From Ereboglobus sp. (GTDB taxonomy: Bacteria; Verrucomicrobiota; Verrucomicrobiia; Opitutales; Opitutaceae), in NCBI GenBank assembly GCA_029974595.1, contig JARKRC010000007.1:1-64000 (forward strand): 64,000 nucleotides of DNA, given 5' to 3'. Below the pieces are notes generated by a model. That model saw only the letters and a list, made by a program, of their open reading frames with translations, made no database searches and was not told the DNA's origin. Positions 61,748 through 64,000 of this stretch are shown in pieces (the first letter of the stretch is position 1; every line of letters begins with the position of its first letter). Made by a program: the position numbers and the translations under genes.

Positions 61748-64000
61748 ATGATTTTTCCCCATATCGACACCCGCGGTGATGCGCCCTCCGCCAAGGCCGG
61801 CCCCGCTGCAAACATCCGCGCCCGGATATCCCGGCCCGTCCGGGCGGCCTGCCTGCTCTTGTTTGCGCTCGTGTTCGCCTCCTCCGTGTCCGCCTCGGCC
61901 GTCCGCGTGATGTTGCAGGGCACGTTTAATGGCGCGCCGGCTGGCGCCGGCAGCTGCCAGATCGCATTGGCGGAAGGCTACGTCTCGCCTGGCTCCGGCG
62001 GCAATATCGACGGCATTGTTTTCCTTGAACCCAGTGTCAATTACCAGCTCTTGGTTGACGCGGAGCAAATGCAGTCGCTCGTGCTGAACATCCTGCCGCC
62101 GGCCGGTTATCACGTGTGGCTGGACAACCTGCCGCAGAGCCAAATCCAGCGCTTCAATGGCGACCCATCCGAGCCGTTCACGGAAGTCTATCAACTTGAG
62201 CTTCGCTCGACCAACACCGGAGGCAACCCCGGCACGGGAGGCAGCGTGAAACTCGGCGACAAGCTGTCCTGGGGCGTGAACCTTGGCCGCCTTTACAACG
62301 GAACCCTCGCCGGGGCGCTGGTCATGCGCGCGGAACTTTCGGGCGACTCCATCAACCGCGGCAGCATCGGGTCTCGCGAAGTGGAACGCCAGGTTGTCAT
62401 GATTCACGACGCCCAGCTCTGGCTGCGGCAAGTCATCGCCCCGGAAGTGTTCGTGGACCTCAACGATGTGCTCGATTCCGGCAATCACGTTATTGGGTTC
62501 ACGGCCGACTTTTATCCGCTGCCGGCAATGGGCACGGCCGACGCTTCCGGGATAAGGGCGATCAAGCCCGGCTCGAACTATTACATCCGGCACACCGTAA
62601 AACGAACCGGTCCCTCGCTGGACGAGTTGGAAGTCACCAGCGAGGCTGGCTCCAATGTGCAGACATCGCACATCACCCGGCAGGGCGGCACTTGGATGAA
62701 AACCATCGCCAACGAGCAGATTGTCGAAACCGTCGAGCCGGGCCCCAACGGGCCCAACGGCGAAAGATCGGAGATCACCACAATCAAGGACGCCGCGGGC
62801 AATGTCGCGCGCAAGACCAAGCGCATCTACAAGAAATTTTCCTGGAACGATACGCTCCCAGACCCCGAGCACGGCACCCTGGCCGAGGTGATCGAAGACC
62901 CTGATGGCGCCGCCCTGACGACCCGCTATGCATATTACGACGATCCGGAGAGCCCCGGCAGTTTCACGCAGGTCAAGACCATCATGTATCCCGATGGAAA
63001 CTGGGTTAAATACGATTACCATGAGCAAGGCGCGGGCGGCTACGGACGCCTCAGGAGCGAAACCCGGGCGTGGCTCGACACTCCGCCTCCGGAGTATGAC
63101 GACGATACCATGATCGAGTTGGGCCACAGCATCATGTACAATTACGCCGCCGACTGGAATGGCGTCGAGCAGTTCCTTGCTTCCAGAGTCGAGTCAATCG
63201 CACAGAACACGGTTTCCGGTCAGACAATCACCCATTCGTTCCCGACCGTTTCCGTCATGTCCGGCACATCCGGGCAGGCCAGGCTTTGGAAGCAGGTAAC
63301 CCAAACGTGGACCCGCGAGGACAGCTTCCCGCTGGTCTCGGAAGTCACGCGTTTTCAAACCGGCCACGAAGATGGCCTCGGTGTCTTTGACGGCCTGCCT
63401 TATTCCTCGAAACAGCCGGATGGCTCCAAGACAGTCTATGTTCACCGGCGCGTGACCTACGAGGAAACCGGCGAAATCTTCACCCCGGACAACAATGGCG
63501 CGATGATGCAGGAAATCGCCTACCAAGGCATGGCAAATCCCGGGGAGGGGTTGGTTTTGGTTTCGCCGGCGTCGCTCGACAACATTCAGGGATACGACGC
63601 GGAAAGCATCTATCTCATACCCGGGCGCTCGACAAAAACCATCACCTACAAGAAAAACGGACGCATCGTCCTCAAGGAAAATTATATCTACGCGGGCGGC
63701 AGCCCCGGCAATCCCGGCGCCGCCTTTAAGTTCCTTGGCGGGGAAAAGCACACCCATACCGATTCCGGCCAGCTTTCCCGTATCGATGCGCTTTACGCGC
63801 CCGTGCTCAATGATCCCCCATATAGCACCCCCATTTACGAAGCCACCTGGGCGGCCGGCTTCAAGACCCGTGAGAAAGGCGCCGACGGCATTGAATACAC
63901 CTACGCCCCCGATGCGGCCATGCGCGTGGCGCGCGTCACCAAATCCGGCGCGCCGGCAATCACCAGCGGCTCCATCGCCGCCCAAGGTCACATCGCCACC
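61748..64000 (+). CDS. Large exported RHS/YD-like protein, C-terminus beyond the window
   Basis: An uninterrupted frame of 751 codons from the ATG at 61748 to the window edge; the frame still lacks a stop. A signal-like segment (ACLLLFALVFASSVSASA) ends near residue 51. From about residue 340 there are repeated Tyr/Asp strands as in RHS/YD proteins: TRYAYYDDPESPG, WVKYDYHEQGAGGYGRLRSE, KTITYKKNGRIVL and IEYTYAPDAAMRVARV. RHS proteins form a shell around a C-terminal toxin or effector; that part would be outside the window. It starts 12 bases after the preceding gene, so it belongs to the same unit. Confidence 0.72.
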   Translation, partial: MIFPHIDTRGDAPSAKAGPAANIRARISRPVRAACLLLFALVFASSVSASAVRVMLQGTFNGAPAGAGSCQIALAEGYVSPGSGGNIDGIVFLEPSVNYQLLVDAEQMQSLVLNILPPAGYHVWLDNLPQSQIQRFNGDPSEPFTEVYQLELRSTNTGGNPGTGGSVKLGDKLSWGVNLGRLYNGTLAGALVMRAELSGDSINRGSIGSREVERQVVMIHDAQLWLRQVIAPEVFVDLNDVLDSGNHVIGFTADFYPLPAMGTADASGIRAIKPGSNYYIRHTVKRTGPSLDELEVTSEAGSNVQTSHITRQGGTWMKTIANEQIVETVEPGPNGPNGERSEITTIKDAAGNVARKTKRIYKKFSWNDTLPDPEHGTLAEVIEDPDGAALTTRYAYYDDPESPGSFTQVKTIMYPDGNWVKYDYHEQGAGGYGRLRSETRAWLDTPPPEYDDDTMIELGHSIMYNYAADWNGVEQFLASRVESIAQNTVSGQTITHSFPTVSVMSGTSGQARLWKQVTQTWTREDSFPLVSEVTRFQTGHEDGLGVFDGLPYSSKQPDGSKTVYVHRRVTYEETGEIFTPDNNGAMMQEIAYQGMANPGEGLVLVSPASLDNIQGYDAESIYLIPGRSTKTITYKKNGRIVLKENYIYAGGSPGNPGAAFKFLGGEKHTHTDSGQLSRIDALYAPVLNDPPYSTPIYEATWAAGFKTREKGADGIEYTYAPDAAMRVARVTKSGAPAITSGSIAAQGHIAT

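Noticed and set aside
61196-63127. 643-codon minus-strand frame
   Set aside because: Overlaps the supported invasin-like and RHS-like genes, which have signal peptides and operon spacing.

Overview
The window comes from a GC-rich Gram-negative chromosome. It most resembles the Verrucomicrobiota, probably Opitutales/Opitutaceae. This placement is an inference from gene content: several exported glycoside hydrolases and a sulfatase, an mcsA-mcsB-clpC operon outside the Firmicutes, a Bacteroidetes-style long PurF, opgG/opgH, and small palindromic intergenic repeats of the kind often seen in PVC-group genomes. No rRNA gene is present to confirm it. Shine-Dalgarno sequences are mostly weak, and AT-rich TATA runs stand out against GC-rich genes.

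Layout. 1-2.5 kb: an IS66-type element (tnpA, tnpB, tnpC, all minus) abutting the 3' end of ybeY. 2.5-7 kb, minus: purF, purM, a degenerate PAP2-type phosphatase and ybeY. 7.3-8.1 kb: a small unknown gene, tRNA-Lys and AT-rich DNA. 8.1-10.9 kb: an exported GH78 alpha-L-rhamnosidase. 10.9-14.1 kb, minus: two tandem TlpA-type thioredoxins, a TIM-barrel isomerase-like protein and rpsU. 14.4-20.1 kb, plus: dnaE and an acetyl-CoA hydrolase/CoA-transferase. 20.2-26.9 kb: an EamA transporter, proS, tRNA-Leu, holB, ruvB, a DUF1275 membrane protein and a HIT hydrolase. 27.1-36.2 kb: an outer-membrane beta-barrel, an ADPRM-like phosphoesterase, then a carbohydrate cluster (GH3 beta-glucosidase, sulfatase, secreted aldose 1-epimerase, GntR/LacI-type regulator). 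36.3-41.3 kb: a PgpH-type 7TM-HD phosphodiesterase and a large exported beta-propeller-like protein. 41.3-47.3 kb, minus: ribE, a uracil-DNA glycosylase and an opgG / small tail-anchored protein / opgH set. 47.5-49.6 kb: a GH43-like gene broken by a two-base slip in a TA repeat, then rlmN. 49.9-54.2 kb: mcsA-mcsB-clpC, a protein-arginine-phosphorylation and Clp unfoldase module.

The right end (54.4 kb to the window edge) is the least conventional part. A periplasmic protein with three or four TonB C-terminal-like domains is followed, after an AT-rich promoter-like gap, by a close-packed run of exported proteins: a thioredoxin-fold protein without its CXXC, a 991-residue protein with Fn3, discoidin and NBR1-like domains, an invasin-Ig/TPR-like protein, and an RHS/YD-like protein still open at the end of the window. 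This looks like a cell-surface or secreted-polymer system of unknown function. It is the best candidate here for something undescribed.
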